The translations under genes and the position numbers were made by a program. DNA of 64,000 nt, taken from positions 744,001 through 808,000 of the forward strand of contig JADJXI010000003.1 of NCBI GenBank assembly GCA_016715905.1, given 5' to 3'. Below the pieces are notes generated by a model. It did no database searches and was not told the origin of the DNA. It saw nothing but the letters and a program-made list of their open reading frames with translations. Positions 36,778 through 46,110 of the stretch are shown here, one piece after another. Positions within the stretch are counted from its first letter, which is position 1, and the number at the start of each line of letters is the position of its first letter. The DNA is from Sphingobacteriaceae bacterium (lineage in GTDB: Bacteria > Bacteroidota > Bacteroidia > B-17B0 > Aurantibacillaceae).

Positions 36778-39039
36778 ATGAGATTTCCGGAAAATTCCGC
36801 ACGTTTAGTTCTACTCTATCTTTTCTTTATAGTTAGAGTTTTATTTACACTTAACACTTTGCAGGCTCAAAATTCTAAAATTGATTCGCTATACACTTTG
36901 TTGAAGAGCGCCAAGTCAGATTCTTCAAAAGTGGATCTTCATTTTAATATTGCTCGGCAATTTTTACCTCACGATACTGTTGCAGCTACTCGTGAATTAA
37001 AAAAAGGAAATTATTTATTAAAGCGAATAAATAATATCGATTTTGTTTTGAATAGATTGGAGTGGTTGGGAAGGATTTATTTTTCGGCCAAAATGAATCA
37101 TCTCGCCTTTGCAAATTATCAGGAGGCAATTACCTTGGCAAAAAAAAACAATCAACAATCTTGGCAATCCAAATATTATTACAGAATTGCTTATGGATTG
37201 CAGGAAGAAGGATTTACCAAACAAGCTTTACCCTGGTTTGATACAGCAATTGTTTTAGCCGGAAACGATAATGATAATAACTTGGCTAAATTATTGATGG
37301 ATAGAGGAAGAACGCATTATGAAAATGGCGATTATAAAAGTGCGATTGAAGATTATATGAAATCGCAAAAACTATTTGAGAAAAGAAAACAAGAAGGACG
37401 AAATTACGGTTACCTTATGCATTATATTGGCTCTGTTTTTAAGCGTCAGAATCAATTCGATAAAGCTCAGGAGTATTATGAAAAAGAATTGGAATATGCG
37501 CGCGAAATTAAAGACCGGAGTCTGGAAGCTGATGCTTTGTACCTGTGTGCACAGGCTTATGGCTTAAAAGGTGATGTGCATAAAGACATGGAGTTTGTAC
37601 AAAAAGCTCTGGTGATTTTTGAAGAGGAAAAGAATCCGTATATGGTGAGTTTAATGTATGCCAATCTAGCCGATGGATATTCTACTTTAAAAAATTATAA
37701 AAAAGCAATTGAATGTTTAGAAACCTCTGTTCGAATGGATAAGGAATTGGGACAAAAATTTGGATTTGGCGACACCTATGCTTCATTGGGTGATATGTAT
37801 TCTCAATTGGGTCAGCATAATAAAGCCATATGGTATTTGAATATGGCCATGGATGAAACCATGAAAATGGAAAGAAAACAATTATTAAATAAAGCGAGTA
37901 TACTTCATTCTATGGCCTATGCCTATTCAAACAAAGGAGATTATAAAACTGCTTTTTATAAGTTTATCGATTATAAAGAAGCAGAAGATAGTTTAAATAA
38001 AGAAAGTAATATTCAGTTTATGCACGAACTGGAAACGAAGTACGGTACAGAGAAAAAAGAAAAGGAAATTGCTTTATTAAGCATGGAAAAAAAGTTGCAG
38101 GAAGAAGAAATTGCTTCTAAAAATAAACAACAAAAAACCATTATACTCATTGCTGTTTTAGGCATTGCTGTTGCTCTGGTTTCAGCCTTTGCATTTATAC
38201 AAAAACAAAAAACAGCAAAAATTTTAAGTAAACAGGTGAATGAAATTAATTACCAAAATGAAGTTATAAAGGAGAAAAATAAAGATATAACAGATAGTAT
38301 ACAATACGCCAAACGTTTACAAGAAGCTGTTTTTCCTCAATCTAATATGCTCAATAATTTTTTCGCTGAATCTTTTGTTCTATTTCAGCCGAAAGATATC
38401 GTAAGCGGAGATTTTTATTGGTTTGAACAGGCAGGTGATAAAACTATAGTTGCAGTTGGAGATTGTACCGGTCATGGAGTGCCCGGCGCTTTTATGTCTA
38501 TACTCGGACATAATCTACTCAATCAAATTGTGATGGAGTATGATGTGAATAATCCTGCTGATATTTTACGTTTATTGGATAAACAAGTAAGTAATGCCTT
38601 AAATAAAAAAGGAAACCAACACGAATACAATGATGGCATGGACATAGCCATTTGTGCCATAGATAAAAAAAATAAGAAATTAGAATTTGCAGGTGCCAAC
38701 AGACCATTAATTATTAAACGGGGAGAAGAGTTAATCGAATTAAAAGCAAATAAGTTTGCCATTGGCGGAATTCAGGATGATACCTGTAAATTATTTACAC
38801 AGCATACCTTGGATCTTGAGTTAAATGATGTTTTATATTTATTTTCTGATGGGTATTATGATCAGTTTGGAGGTCCTAATGGTAAAAAATTCAAGTACCG
38901 TAAATTACTCGATCAATTAAAAACTATGAAATCAGTTTCATTAGTAGAACAAAAAATTACTCTGGAAAATGTTCTTGAAAGCTGGAAGGGAAGCTTGGAG
39001 CAGTTAGATGATATATGTGTGATAGGCGTGAAGGTGTAA
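36778..39039 (+). CDS. TPR - membrane helix - PP2C (SpoIIE) phosphatase, second copy
   Basis: A 753-residue paralogue of the preceding gene with more TPR units (about 70-400), a membrane helix (about 452-472), a coiled coil with DITDSIQYAKRLQEAVFP, and a PP2C domain from about residue 530 (DIVSGDFYWFEQ, GDCTGHGVPGAFMS, LFSDGYYDQFGG, LDDICVIGVKV). Catalytic Asp residues are intact in both copies. The tandem pair probably arose by duplication and the sensor halves diverged more than the phosphatase halves. The two may report different envelope signals to one target (inference). Confidence 0.88.
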   Translation: MRFPENSARLVLLYLFFIVRVLFTLNTLQAQNSKIDSLYTLLKSAKSDSSKVDLHFNIARQFLPHDTVAATRELKKGNYLLKRINNIDFVLNRLEWLGRIYFSAKMNHLAFANYQEAITLAKKNNQQSWQSKYYYRIAYGLQEEGFTKQALPWFDTAIVLAGNDNDNNLAKLLMDRGRTHYENGDYKSAIEDYMKSQKLFEKRKQEGRNYGYLMHYIGSVFKRQNQFDKAQEYYEKELEYAREIKDRSLEADALYLCAQAYGLKGDVHKDMEFVQKALVIFEEEKNPYMVSLMYANLADGYSTLKNYKKAIECLETSVRMDKELGQKFGFGDTYASLGDMYSQLGQHNKAIWYLNMAMDETMKMERKQLLNKASILHSMAYAYSNKGDYKTAFYKFIDYKEAEDSLNKESNIQFMHELETKYGTEKKEKEIALLSMEKKLQEEEIASKNKQQKTIILIAVLGIAVALVSAFAFIQKQKTAKILSKQVNEINYQNEVIKEKNKDITDSIQYAKRLQEAVFPQSNMLNNFFAESFVLFQPKDIVSGDFYWFEQAGDKTIVAVGDCTGHGVPGAFMSILGHNLLNQIVMEYDVNNPADILRLLDKQVSNALNKKGNQHEYNDGMDIAICAIDKKNKKLEFAGANRPLIIKRGEELIELKANKFAIGGIQDDTCKLFTQHTLDLELNDVLYLFSDGYYDQFGGPNGKKFKYRKLLDQLKTMKSVSLVEQKITLENVLESWKGSLEQLDDICVIGVKV

Positions 39040-39070
39040 AAGTTCAGTTTCTATCTTCCAACAATCCTCC

Positions 39071-39126
39071 AAAATCTGAATTCTAAAATCTACATTCTAA
39101 AATCTACATTCTACCTTCTGCCTTCT
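39071..39126. repeat. 14-bp tandem repeat, four units, between convergent genes
   Basis: Units are AAAATCTGAATTCT, AAAATCTACATTCT (twice) and a degenerate ACCTTCTGCCTTCT, followed by a partial ACATTCCT. It fills the gap between the second phosphatase gene and gldB. A 7-bp sub-period (tctaca / ttct) is visible. No terminator hairpin is seen here. Confidence 0.75.
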
Positions 39127-39132
39127 ACATTC

Positions 39133-40149
39133 CTAAGGTCTATACTTACTTCTGCTTAAAATTTTCTGGGCGTCTTTTTCATTCATCAATTGCTCCAGAG
39201 TGGCTTCCTTATTATTTTTCATATAACTTCTTACAATTTGCAATCCCACCCACATGGCAATGCGCGGCGGACATTCTTTGCTGATTGCGCCGGTAAAAGG
39301 CCCATCGCCGGTGAGTTCCTGAATAGTTTTTATGTTAGTTTCGTACAATCTGTTTTTTTCGGCAAAGTAACTCCATAAATTTTTCTCGTATTTTTTACAA
39401 TATTGCATTTGTGCATCGGTATAATTTAGCATAACTGAATCTTGAATGTTAGGCATTAATGCATTTAATGCGTAATATATTCTTCCATAAAAAATAGTAT
39501 GATAGGCCAGGGTATTGGTGGGCTCTGCATTGTCAAATTCAGTAATGAGCCAACCTCTCAATAAATCCGGCAACAAATAATTTTTATTCATAAATCGGGT
39601 TCGGTAAGCGGGTAATTGCAACATTTGGTAATAAACACAAGTGTCGCCCAAATACATATCTAAAGCAGTTACTAAAGTGCTGTCGGTATAAGCAAATGCG
39701 TAATTCCAGCCACTGATGCAGGTAACACATTTGTTAGGTACATTTCTTTTCGGAAAATGATATTTAAAGCGTTTCACGCAGTCGTTTAATTCCGGTTCAA
39801 ACGCTCTAAAAAAATCATCGGTAAAAACTTGTTGTGTTTGTTTATACGAACCGCTTATATCTTTATCTTTTAAAAAGGATTGAAGTGCCTCGGCATACAA
39901 ACTGTCTTTGGTTCCATTCACCTTCAGTAAATTCATAATGTAATGTTCAAAAAACAATCCGTATTCATTTAATAGTTTATCTGATTCACCTTTAAGATTA
40001 TCGGTTTGAATATTATTTAAGTTTCTTTCAAGACGATGTACACTTACGGGGTTAATTTTAACATTTGAAATATCTATATCTAATGGATTGGGGGTACATG
40101 AAGTTAATATCATGAGTACAATTAAACTCCCTAAAAATCTTGCGGACAT
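39133..40149 (-). CDS. gldB: Gliding-motility lipoprotein GldB
   Basis: The ATG at 40149 gives a signal sequence with a lipobox ending LTSC; an upstream frame to 40215 adds 22 residues and is rejected. The 338-residue protein has the GldB hallmarks DISNVKINPVSVHRLER near the start, GWNYAFAYTDSTLVTALDMYLGD in the middle and GDGPFTGAISKECPPRIAMWVG near the end. GldB is needed for gliding and type IX function in Flavobacterium; its homologues elsewhere occur also in non-gliding Bacteroidota. It is divergent from a PorT-like barrel gene. Confidence 0.85.
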   Translation of the reverse strand: MSARFLGSLIVLMILTSCTPNPLDIDISNVKINPVSVHRLERNLNNIQTDNLKGESDKLLNEYGLFFEHYIMNLLKVNGTKDSLYAEALQSFLKDKDISGSYKQTQQVFTDDFFRAFEPELNDCVKRFKYHFPKRNVPNKCVTCISGWNYAFAYTDSTLVTALDMYLGDTCVYYQMLQLPAYRTRFMNKNYLLPDLLRGWLITEFDNAEPTNTLAYHTIFYGRIYYALNALMPNIQDSVMLNYTDAQMQYCKKYEKNLWSYFAEKNRLYETNIKTIQELTGDGPFTGAISKECPPRIAMWVGLQIVRSYMKNNKEATLEQLMNEKDAQKILSRSKYRP

Positions 40150-40169
40150 ACGGTTAATTTTTATATTTG
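40140..40169 (+). promoter_or_regulatory. Bacteroidota-type promoter of the PorT-like gene
   Basis: TTG at 40140-40142, 19-base spacer, then a perfect -7 box TATATTTG at 40162-40169, 23 bases before the ATG at 40193. The -33 part overlaps the start of gldB. This is the best-formed promoter in the window and supports the shorter start of the downstream gene. Confidence 0.6.
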
Positions 40170-40192
40170 TAAAAGTAACTTTAAATAAAGTG

Positions 40193-41092
40193 ATGATGAA
40201 AAAGTATTTATACACTGTATTAACAGTCTTGTTTGTTTCAACCCTTGTTAACGCTCAAGAGGAAGGAAAAGAAAAGAAAGATTTTGATAAAAAATTTCGA
40301 TTCGGACTACGTGTAGCTGCTCAACCTTGTTGGTTTACCAGTAATGAAAACAATAACAAGCCTTATGGCGCTATGTTCGGAACCGGATTTGGTTTAAATA
40401 TGGAATTTCGTTTTTCTGATATAGTTGCTCTTTCAACGGGTATCGGTGCAGATTTTGAAGGAGGGAAATTAACCTATCGTCAAGAATCTTCTGATAATTA
40501 CGCGGTAAGTTATTGGATGGATAATACCAAAAACATGGTTGCTGTTGAAGGAAAAGTAAATCCGCAGGATATAAGCAATACAACCAATACTCGTTTTTAT
40601 GTAAAGGAAAGATTAGTAAAAACCACACACATTACACTACCTGCACTTTTAAAAATGTCAACCAATGAATATTCCGGCTTCAAGTATTTTGGTATGTTCG
40701 GAGCTGAAATAGGGATAAGAATAAAATCTGTGGCAGATGATAAATATACAACCTCTTACACTTTCGATAATTTAGGCTTGGTTACGAATGGAGCGGCCGG
40801 TGACAAAAACACGCCCGATAGTAAGAATTTAAACATAAGTAAAGATGCTTCTTTGGTTCCCATGCGCATTGGATTTAATGCAGGCATGGGATTTGAATAT
40901 CGCCTTGGCGGTTCAACATCCTTCTTTATGAGTGTAAATTATTTCAGAAGTTTTACCAATTTAATGCGTAGCGATTCCAAGTTCTTAGTTTCAGATGTGA
41001 TTACTGAGCCAAACGGAAATCAATCCTATAAAATGATTGAACAAAACCTGATTCAGAATGCCATTCGCATTAATTTGGGTATTTTGTTTTAA
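40193..41092 (+). CDS. PorT-like outer-membrane beta-barrel protein
   Basis: The ATG at 40193 gives a signal peptide ending VNAQ and a 299-residue protein; the open frame to 40088 is an artefact that overlaps gldB and its promoter. The mature part begins with a Glu/Lys-rich stretch, then barrel-like strands (FRFGLRVAAQPCWF, FGTGFGLNMEFRFSDIVALS, GMGFEYRLGG) and ends RINLGILF, an aromatic-terminated last strand. The family is the outer-membrane beta-barrel group (PF13568-like, PorT-type). The exact role is unknown; some relatives belong to type IX secretion. Confidence 0.75.
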   Translation: MMKKYLYTVLTVLFVSTLVNAQEEGKEKKDFDKKFRFGLRVAAQPCWFTSNENNNKPYGAMFGTGFGLNMEFRFSDIVALSTGIGADFEGGKLTYRQESSDNYAVSYWMDNTKNMVAVEGKVNPQDISNTTNTRFYVKERLVKTTHITLPALLKMSTNEYSGFKYFGMFGAEIGIRIKSVADDKYTTSYTFDNLGLVTNGAAGDKNTPDSKNLNISKDASLVPMRIGFNAGMGFEYRLGGSTSFFMSVNYFRSFTNLMRSDSKFLVSDVITEPNGNQSYKMIEQNLIQNAIRINLGILF

Positions 41093-41117
41093 ATTCATAT
41101 TCATTCTTTATAAAACT

Positions 41118-41145
41118 AGCCGTTTCTAAGAAATGGCTTTTTTTT
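41118..41145 (+). terminator. Rho-independent terminator after the PorT-like gene
   Basis: AGCCGTTTC pairs with GAAATGGCT (9 pairs, one G-U) around a TAA loop, followed by eight T. Confidence 0.85.
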
Positions 41146-41242
41146 GCCTATTTTTTCACGATTTTGGCAAAAAACGCTTAAAAATGATTGATTTTTGTTC
41201 AAAAACAAGCATTTTTAGAGAATCAAGTAATTAAAATACTCT

Positions 41243-41250
41243 TATTTTTG
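41243..41250 (+). promoter_or_regulatory. -7 box (TATTTTTG) of accBC
   Basis: A perfect TAnnTTTG 25 bases before the accB ATG. No clear -33 TTTG at 17-23 bases upstream. Confidence 0.45.
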
Positions 41251-41275
41251 CCCCACTAACTAAAACACACACGTA

Positions 41276-41776
41276 ATGAAACTTAACGAGATTCAGGACT
41301 TAATAAAGTTCGTTTCAAAAAGTGGCGTAAGCGAGGTTGAACTTGAAACCAAGGAAATCAAAATCGTAATTCGCACACCAAAAGGTAACCAGCCTGTTAT
41401 TATGCAGGCACCGCAAGTGTTAACCCAAGCTGTACAAACACCGGTAGCTCAAATTCAACAACCGGTTCAACAAAATCCGGTTCAAAATGCAACACCAGAA
41501 GTTAAACAGCCGGTTGCTAGCAACGACGATTCAAAATATGTTACCATTAAATCACCAATGATCGGTACTTTCTATCGCTCTGCGGGTCCAGATAAACCGC
41601 CGTTTATAAATGTTGGTGACGAAGTAAATACCGGCGCTACCGTTTGTATTATAGAAGCGATGAAACTTTTCAATGAAATTGAAAGTGAAATCAAAGGTAA
41701 AATTGTGAAGGTATTGGTTAATGATGCAACTCCTGTGGAGTATGATCAGCCTCTCTTCTTAGTTGATCCATCTTAA
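41276..41776 (+). CDS. accB: Biotin carboxyl carrier protein of acetyl-CoA carboxylase
   Basis: A 166-residue biotin carrier. An N-terminal helical segment (1-35) is followed by a Pro/Gln/Val-rich linker (about 40-80) and the biotinyl domain, with the biotinylated Lys130 in IEAMKLFNEIE. The thumb region SAGPDKPPFINVGDEV is typical of AccB. It works with AccC (next gene) and with carboxyltransferase AccA/AccD encoded elsewhere, in the first step of fatty acid synthesis. Confidence 0.95.
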   Translation: MKLNEIQDLIKFVSKSGVSEVELETKEIKIVIRTPKGNQPVIMQAPQVLTQAVQTPVAQIQQPVQQNPVQNATPEVKQPVASNDDSKYVTIKSPMIGTFYRSAGPDKPPFINVGDEVNTGATVCIIEAMKLFNEIESEIKGKIVKVLVNDATPVEYDQPLFLVDPS

Positions 41777-41792
41777 TTAGAGAATGTGTTAA

Positions 41793-41820
41793 TTAACCAA
41801 CTTGAAATAACGTTGGTTAA
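41793..41820 (+). promoter_or_regulatory. Hairpin between accB and accC
   Basis: TTAACCAAC (41793-41801) pairs with GTTGGTTAA (41812-41820), 9 pairs and a 10-base loop. No T run follows, so it is not a standard terminator. It could set the accB:accC ratio through RNA stability or processing. Confidence 0.5.
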
Positions 41821-41853
41821 ACATTTTACATTCACCATATAAAATTAGAAAAC

Positions 41854-43194
41854 GTGTTTAAAAAAATATTAATAGCCAACAGAGGTGAGATTGCGCTTAG
41901 AGTTATTCGTACTTGCCGGGAAATGGGTATAAAAACAGTTGCCGTTTATTCAACTGCCGATAGAGAAAGTTTACATGTGAAATTTGCTGATGAAGCGGTT
42001 TGCATTGGTCCGCCTCCGAGTAAAGAAAGTTATTTAAATATGGCTAATATTATAGCCGCAGCTGAAATAACAAATGCTGATGCCATTCATCCGGGATATG
42101 GATTTTTAAGTGAAAATGCCAAGTTTTCGGAAATCTGTCGTCAAAACAAAATAAAATTTATTGGTGCCAGTCCCGAAATGATTAACCAAATGGGAGATAA
42201 GAGTAATGCCAAAGCTACCATGTTAAAAAACGGCGTGCCTTGTGTTCCGGGATCTGATGGTTTATTGGAAAGTGCAGAGGAGGGGATGAAGTTGGCCAAA
42301 AAAATTAAATATCCGGTAATTATTAAAGCTACAGCCGGTGGTGGTGGAAAAGGAATGCGCATTATTTGGAAAGAAGAAGAATTTCAGGCCGCGTGGGATA
42401 GCGCTACACATGAAGCAAGCGCCGCTTTTGGAAACGGAGCCATGTATTTGGAAAAATATATTGAAGAACCCCGCCATATAGAAATACAGATTGTTGGAGA
42501 CTCGCATGGTAAGGCTTGCCATTTAAGTGAGCGTGATTGCAGTATACAACGCCGTCATCAAAAATTAGTAGAAGAAACTCCATCTCCGTTTATGACTCCT
42601 GAATTGAGAGAAGCCATGGGCGATGCCGCAGTAAAAGCTGCATTAGCTATTAATTATGAAGGAGTAGGTACCGTGGAGTTTTTGGTGGACAAACACCGGA
42701 ATTTTTATTTCATGGAAATGAATACCCGTATTCAGGTAGAGCATCCCATAACAGAAGAAGTAATTAACTACGATTTAATTCGCGAGCAAATATTAGTGGC
42801 AGCCGGTGTTCCTATTTCCGGTAAAAATTATTATCCGCAATTACATGCCATTGAATGTCGTATTAATGCAGAAGATCCTTTTAAAAACTTTGTTCCTTCG
42901 CCGGGAAAGATTACCACCCTGCACACACCGGGTGGACATGGAATACGTGTAGATTCACACGTGTATAGTGGTTATACCATTCCTCCAAACTACGATAGTA
43001 TGATAGGTAAATTAATTACAGTTGCTCAATCCAGAGAAGAAGCCATAGCCAAAATGCACCGGGCTTTGAGTGAATATGTAATTGAAGGTGTAAAAACTAC
43101 AATCCCTTTTCATTTAAAATTAATGAAGAATGAAGATTTCATTAAAGGAGTTTACACCACCAAGTTTTTGGAAACTTGGGATTTTAAAAGCTAA
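41854..43194 (+). CDS. accC: Biotin carboxylase subunit of acetyl-CoA carboxylase
   Basis: A 446-residue ATP-grasp enzyme that carboxylates biotin on AccB. It starts with GTG and the family N-terminus FKKILIANRGEIALRVIR. ATP-grasp glycine loop GGGGKG is at 162-167, followed by EMNTRIQVEHP (288-298) with the catalytic Glu and Arg region, and a biotin carboxylase C-terminal domain (from about 335, with the PGGHGIRVDSHVYSG segment). It is 77 bases downstream of accB with a hairpin between. Confidence 0.96.
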   Translation: MFKKILIANRGEIALRVIRTCREMGIKTVAVYSTADRESLHVKFADEAVCIGPPPSKESYLNMANIIAAAEITNADAIHPGYGFLSENAKFSEICRQNKIKFIGASPEMINQMGDKSNAKATMLKNGVPCVPGSDGLLESAEEGMKLAKKIKYPVIIKATAGGGGKGMRIIWKEEEFQAAWDSATHEASAAFGNGAMYLEKYIEEPRHIEIQIVGDSHGKACHLSERDCSIQRRHQKLVEETPSPFMTPELREAMGDAAVKAALAINYEGVGTVEFLVDKHRNFYFMEMNTRIQVEHPITEEVINYDLIREQILVAAGVPISGKNYYPQLHAIECRINAEDPFKNFVPSPGKITTLHTPGGHGIRVDSHVYSGYTIPPNYDSMIGKLITVAQSREEAIAKMHRALSEYVIEGVKTTIPFHLKLMKNEDFIKGVYTTKFLETWDFKS

Positions 43195-43209
43195 ATAAAA
43201 AGAAAGATT

Positions 43210-43647
43210 ATGAAGAGCAGTAATAAAATATTATTTTTTGTTGCTGCTTTTTTATTTTTATCAAGCGGTTATTTTTTTTCGCAGAACAACGGTTTGCAAA
43301 TTGTTACGCAGCACATGATGGCCCAGGAAAGAGCCTGGAATGAGGGAAACATTGATGGTTTTATGAAACATTACTGGAAAAGCGACAGTTTAAAATTTAT
43401 TGGCAAATCGGGCATCACTTATGGTTGGCAAAAAACACTCGATAATTATAAAAAAAATTACCCCAATAAAGCAAAAATGGGAAAGCTTGTTTTTCAAATT
43501 TTAAGTTTAGAGCAATTGTCCGATAATTCGGTGTACATCATCGGCTCCTGGAATTTAGAACGAGAAGAACCTGCAGGCGGACATTTTACCTTACTTTGGA
43601 AAAAGATTCAGGGCGAATGGGTGATTGTTTGTGATCATACCAGTTGA
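43210..43647 (+). CDS. Secreted SnoaL/DUF4440-like (NTF2-fold) protein
   Basis: A 145-residue protein with a signal peptide ending FFSQ. Residues 35-140 follow the NTF2-like pattern: MAQERAWNEGNIDGFMKHYW, then WQKTLDNYKKNYP and FTLLWKKIQGEWVIVCDHTS, the closing strand typical of DUF4440. These are small cone-shaped domains that bind ligands or catalyse simple reactions; none is predicted. It lies 15 bases after accC and may ride on the same transcript without functional link. Confidence 0.75.
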   Translation: MKSSNKILFFVAAFLFLSSGYFFSQNNGLQIVTQHMMAQERAWNEGNIDGFMKHYWKSDSLKFIGKSGITYGWQKTLDNYKKNYPNKAKMGKLVFQILSLEQLSDNSVYIIGSWNLEREEPAGGHFTLLWKKIQGEWVIVCDHTS

Positions 43648-43729
43648 GGTATTGAATTGGACGGATTAATATAAGGTAGGAGCGAAGTTTTATTCTATTT
43701 GAAAGATAATCGTAATTTCTTAATACAGC

Positions 43730-44665
43730 TTATCCCCCCAGCTCTTTCATTATTTCTTGGTCCAAGTCATTCACAAATTCCTTTAACTTTTCTTCCTCTT
43801 CCGGATTATTATGTAATGGACGATGCGCTTTGGCTTTATTTAATTGTTCAATTTTATGATTCAACTTGATGGATTTTTCTGAGAAAAAGGTTTCTGCAAA
43901 TTTCTCCCAAACATAATTTACAGCCATTTGATTAGGGTGTGCTAAGTCTTCTTTGAAAAAACGATAATCGCGTAAATCATCACTCACCAATTCATAGGCG
44001 GGAAAATAATGACAGTCCTTATTCAACTTACAAATATTTTGAGCAGCGAGCAAGAGCGTGGATTTGCTTAAGGCATTATTTTCTAATCCGTCTTTAAGAT
44101 ATTTTACGGGAGAAACCGTAAAAATAAACTGAATAAGCGGATTTATTTTTTTGATTTCAGTTAAAAGGCCCGTGTATTGTTTTACTATGTTTTCAACTGA
44201 GCAAAGTTCTTTCGTAAAAAGGGCTCCGCTTTGTTTATGGCAGTTGGCCACTACTCCGTTCAATTCTTTATGTTTATAATAGAAGGCACTGCCAAAGGTG
44301 ATAATTAAAACTTTAGCTGTTTTTAAAAATTGCAAAGCCGTAGTCTGCGTATTTTTTATCTTTTGCATGAGTTCTTCTTTAGAAGAAGCTTTTACTGAAG
44401 AGTGATGTGCAAAACTGTAAAATTCATCACCACGTTTCAATAAATATTTTTCTTCAAAAGCAGGACTTAAAATTTCGGATAAACTATTTTCAATGCTCCG
44501 TGGATTAAAAAGTATACCATTTGGATTTTGCAAAACCGGAAAGCGATGTTCGTTTAATATATTTCCTATTTCTACTGCAAAGCAAGAGCCAATTAAAAAA
44601 ATACCGGATTGGTGATCCAATTGATATGGGGCTTTAATGGGGGTATGATTGAGGTGTAATTTCAA
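43730..44665 (-). CDS. GSCFA domain protein
   Basis: A 311-residue protein with the family-defining GSCFA motif at residues 26-30 (FLIGSCFAVEIG), followed by NPNGILFNPRSI and ITFGSAFYY. The fold is expected to be SGNH-hydrolase-like, with the Ser of GSCFA as possible nucleophile and DLAHPNQMAVNYVW near residue 247 supplying the Asp/His. The substrate is unknown; esterase or acyl transfer is plausible. Its ATG overlaps the CCA enzyme stop by 4 bases. Confidence 0.85.
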   Translation of the reverse strand: MKLHLNHTPIKAPYQLDHQSGIFLIGSCFAVEIGNILNEHRFPVLQNPNGILFNPRSIENSLSEILSPAFEEKYLLKRGDEFYSFAHHSSVKASSKEELMQKIKNTQTTALQFLKTAKVLIITFGSAFYYKHKELNGVVANCHKQSGALFTKELCSVENIVKQYTGLLTEIKKINPLIQFIFTVSPVKYLKDGLENNALSKSTLLLAAQNICKLNKDCHYFPAYELVSDDLRDYRFFKEDLAHPNQMAVNYVWEKFAETFFSEKSIKLNHKIEQLNKAKAHRPLHNNPEEEEKLKEFVNDLDQEIMKELGG

Positions 44666-46059
44666 GATTGCAGTTCTTTGAATTTGTTATCGAGAAAAGC
44701 TTTGGCCTCATCATAAGTGTTTTGAATTAAGCCGTCTAATACCGCATCTTTTAAAGCGTTTTTTAAAACACCCACGATTCTTCCGGCTTCTAAATTATAT
44801 AGTTTCATAATTTCTTCTCCTTTTATAATGGGTTGCCAGTTTCTGATTCTATCTTTTTCCTCCAATTCAACCAATTTATTTTTTACGATTTCAAAGTTCT
44901 GCATGTAACGTTTTACCTTATTCGGGTTTTTGGTTGTGATATCGCTTTCGCAAAGTATCATTAAATCATCTACATCATCTCCGGCTTCAAATAATAAACG
45001 GCGAACCGCGCTGTCGGTAACTTCAGTCTTGGCTAAAACAATTGGACGTAAATGCAATTGCACCAATTTTTGTACGTACTTCATTTTTTCATTGAGCGGA
45101 AGTTTTAAGGAAGTAAAAATTTTAGGCACCATCCTTGCGCCTTTATCTTCATGACCGTGAAAAGTAAATCCGTGTCCGGGTTCAAAGCGTTTGGTAGCCG
45201 GCTTAGCAATATCGTGCAATACTGCGGCCCATCTCAGCCATAAGGAATCTGTTTTTTTAGATATATTATCTACAACCTCCAGGGTATGATAAAAATTATC
45301 TTTGTGTGCCAGGCCATTTACCGATTCCACGCCGTGCAGCTTAACGAATTCCGGAAATATTATTTGCAACAATCCGCTTTCAAAAAGTAAATTAAAACCT
45401 ATGGATGGTTTGGAAGAAAGAATTATTTTATTGAGTTCATCGCTTATTCTTTCTTTAGATACAATTTTTATCCTTTCTTTATTCTTAGCAATAGAAGAAA
45501 ACGAATTCTCTTCAATTTTAAAATTTAACTGTGAAGCAAATCGAATGGCACGCATCATGCGGAGTGGATCATCGCTGTAGGTTATTTCGGGATTCAGCGG
45601 AGTTCTTAAAATTCCATTCTTTAAATCTTCAATTCCGCCAAATGGATCGAGTAGCTGGCCGAAGTTTTTTTCTGAAACGCCAATGGCTAAAGCATTGATG
45701 GTAAAATCTCTTCTGTTTTGATCTTCTTCCAGTGTGCCATTTTCAACTATAGGTTTTCTGGAATTTCTATTATAGCTTTCTTTACGTGCGCCTACAAATT
45801 CAATTTCAAGTTCTTGAAATTTAATTTGTGCCGTGCCAAAGTTTTTAAAAGTGCTTAATTGTGCGTCACTGCCTAATTTCTCACATACCTTTTCAGCCAA
45901 TTCAATGCCTTTTCCAATGGTAACTATATCAATATCTTTGCTATTGCGTTGTAGAATATAATCGCGCACAAAACCTCCAATAGCGTAGGAGTCTTGCTTC
46001 AATTCATCGCTGCAAGATTTTATTATTTTAAATATGTCTTGATTTAAAAAATCGTACAT
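44662..46059 (-). CDS. CCA tRNA nucleotidyltransferase with HD domain
   Basis: A 465-residue class II CCA-adding enzyme or poly(A)-polymerase-like protein. The catalytic head has GGFVRDYILQ (28-37) with D42 and D44 in KDIDIV, and the RRDFTINALAI motif near residue 115. An RNA-binding domain and an HD phosphohydrolase domain follow (LHDIAKP near residue 280, HGHEDKGA). It matures or repairs the 3' CCA of tRNA; the HD domain may remove 2',3'-cyclic phosphate. No tRNA gene is nearby. Confidence 0.9.
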   Translation of the reverse strand: MYDFLNQDIFKIIKSCSDELKQDSYAIGGFVRDYILQRNSKDIDIVTIGKGIELAEKVCEKLGSDAQLSTFKNFGTAQIKFQELEIEFVGARKESYNRNSRKPIVENGTLEEDQNRRDFTINALAIGVSEKNFGQLLDPFGGIEDLKNGILRTPLNPEITYSDDPLRMMRAIRFASQLNFKIEENSFSSIAKNKERIKIVSKERISDELNKIILSSKPSIGFNLLFESGLLQIIFPEFVKLHGVESVNGLAHKDNFYHTLEVVDNISKKTDSLWLRWAAVLHDIAKPATKRFEPGHGFTFHGHEDKGARMVPKIFTSLKLPLNEKMKYVQKLVQLHLRPIVLAKTEVTDSAVRRLLFEAGDDVDDLMILCESDITTKNPNKVKRYMQNFEIVKNKLVELEEKDRIRNWQPIIKGEEIMKLYNLEAGRIVGVLKNALKDAVLDGLIQNTYDEAKAFLDNKFKELQS

Positions 46060-46110
46060 AGGGTAAATTTACGATTTTACGGGGTATAATTATCGTATTG
46101 GCTACTTAGA

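Noticed and set aside
39071..39126. CRISPR array
   Set aside because: Units are 14 bp and contiguous, with no spacers and no cas genes in the window.
40088..40192. N-terminal extension of the PorT-like barrel gene
   Set aside because: It overlaps gldB and a well-formed promoter, and the ATG at 40193 directly begins a clean signal peptide.
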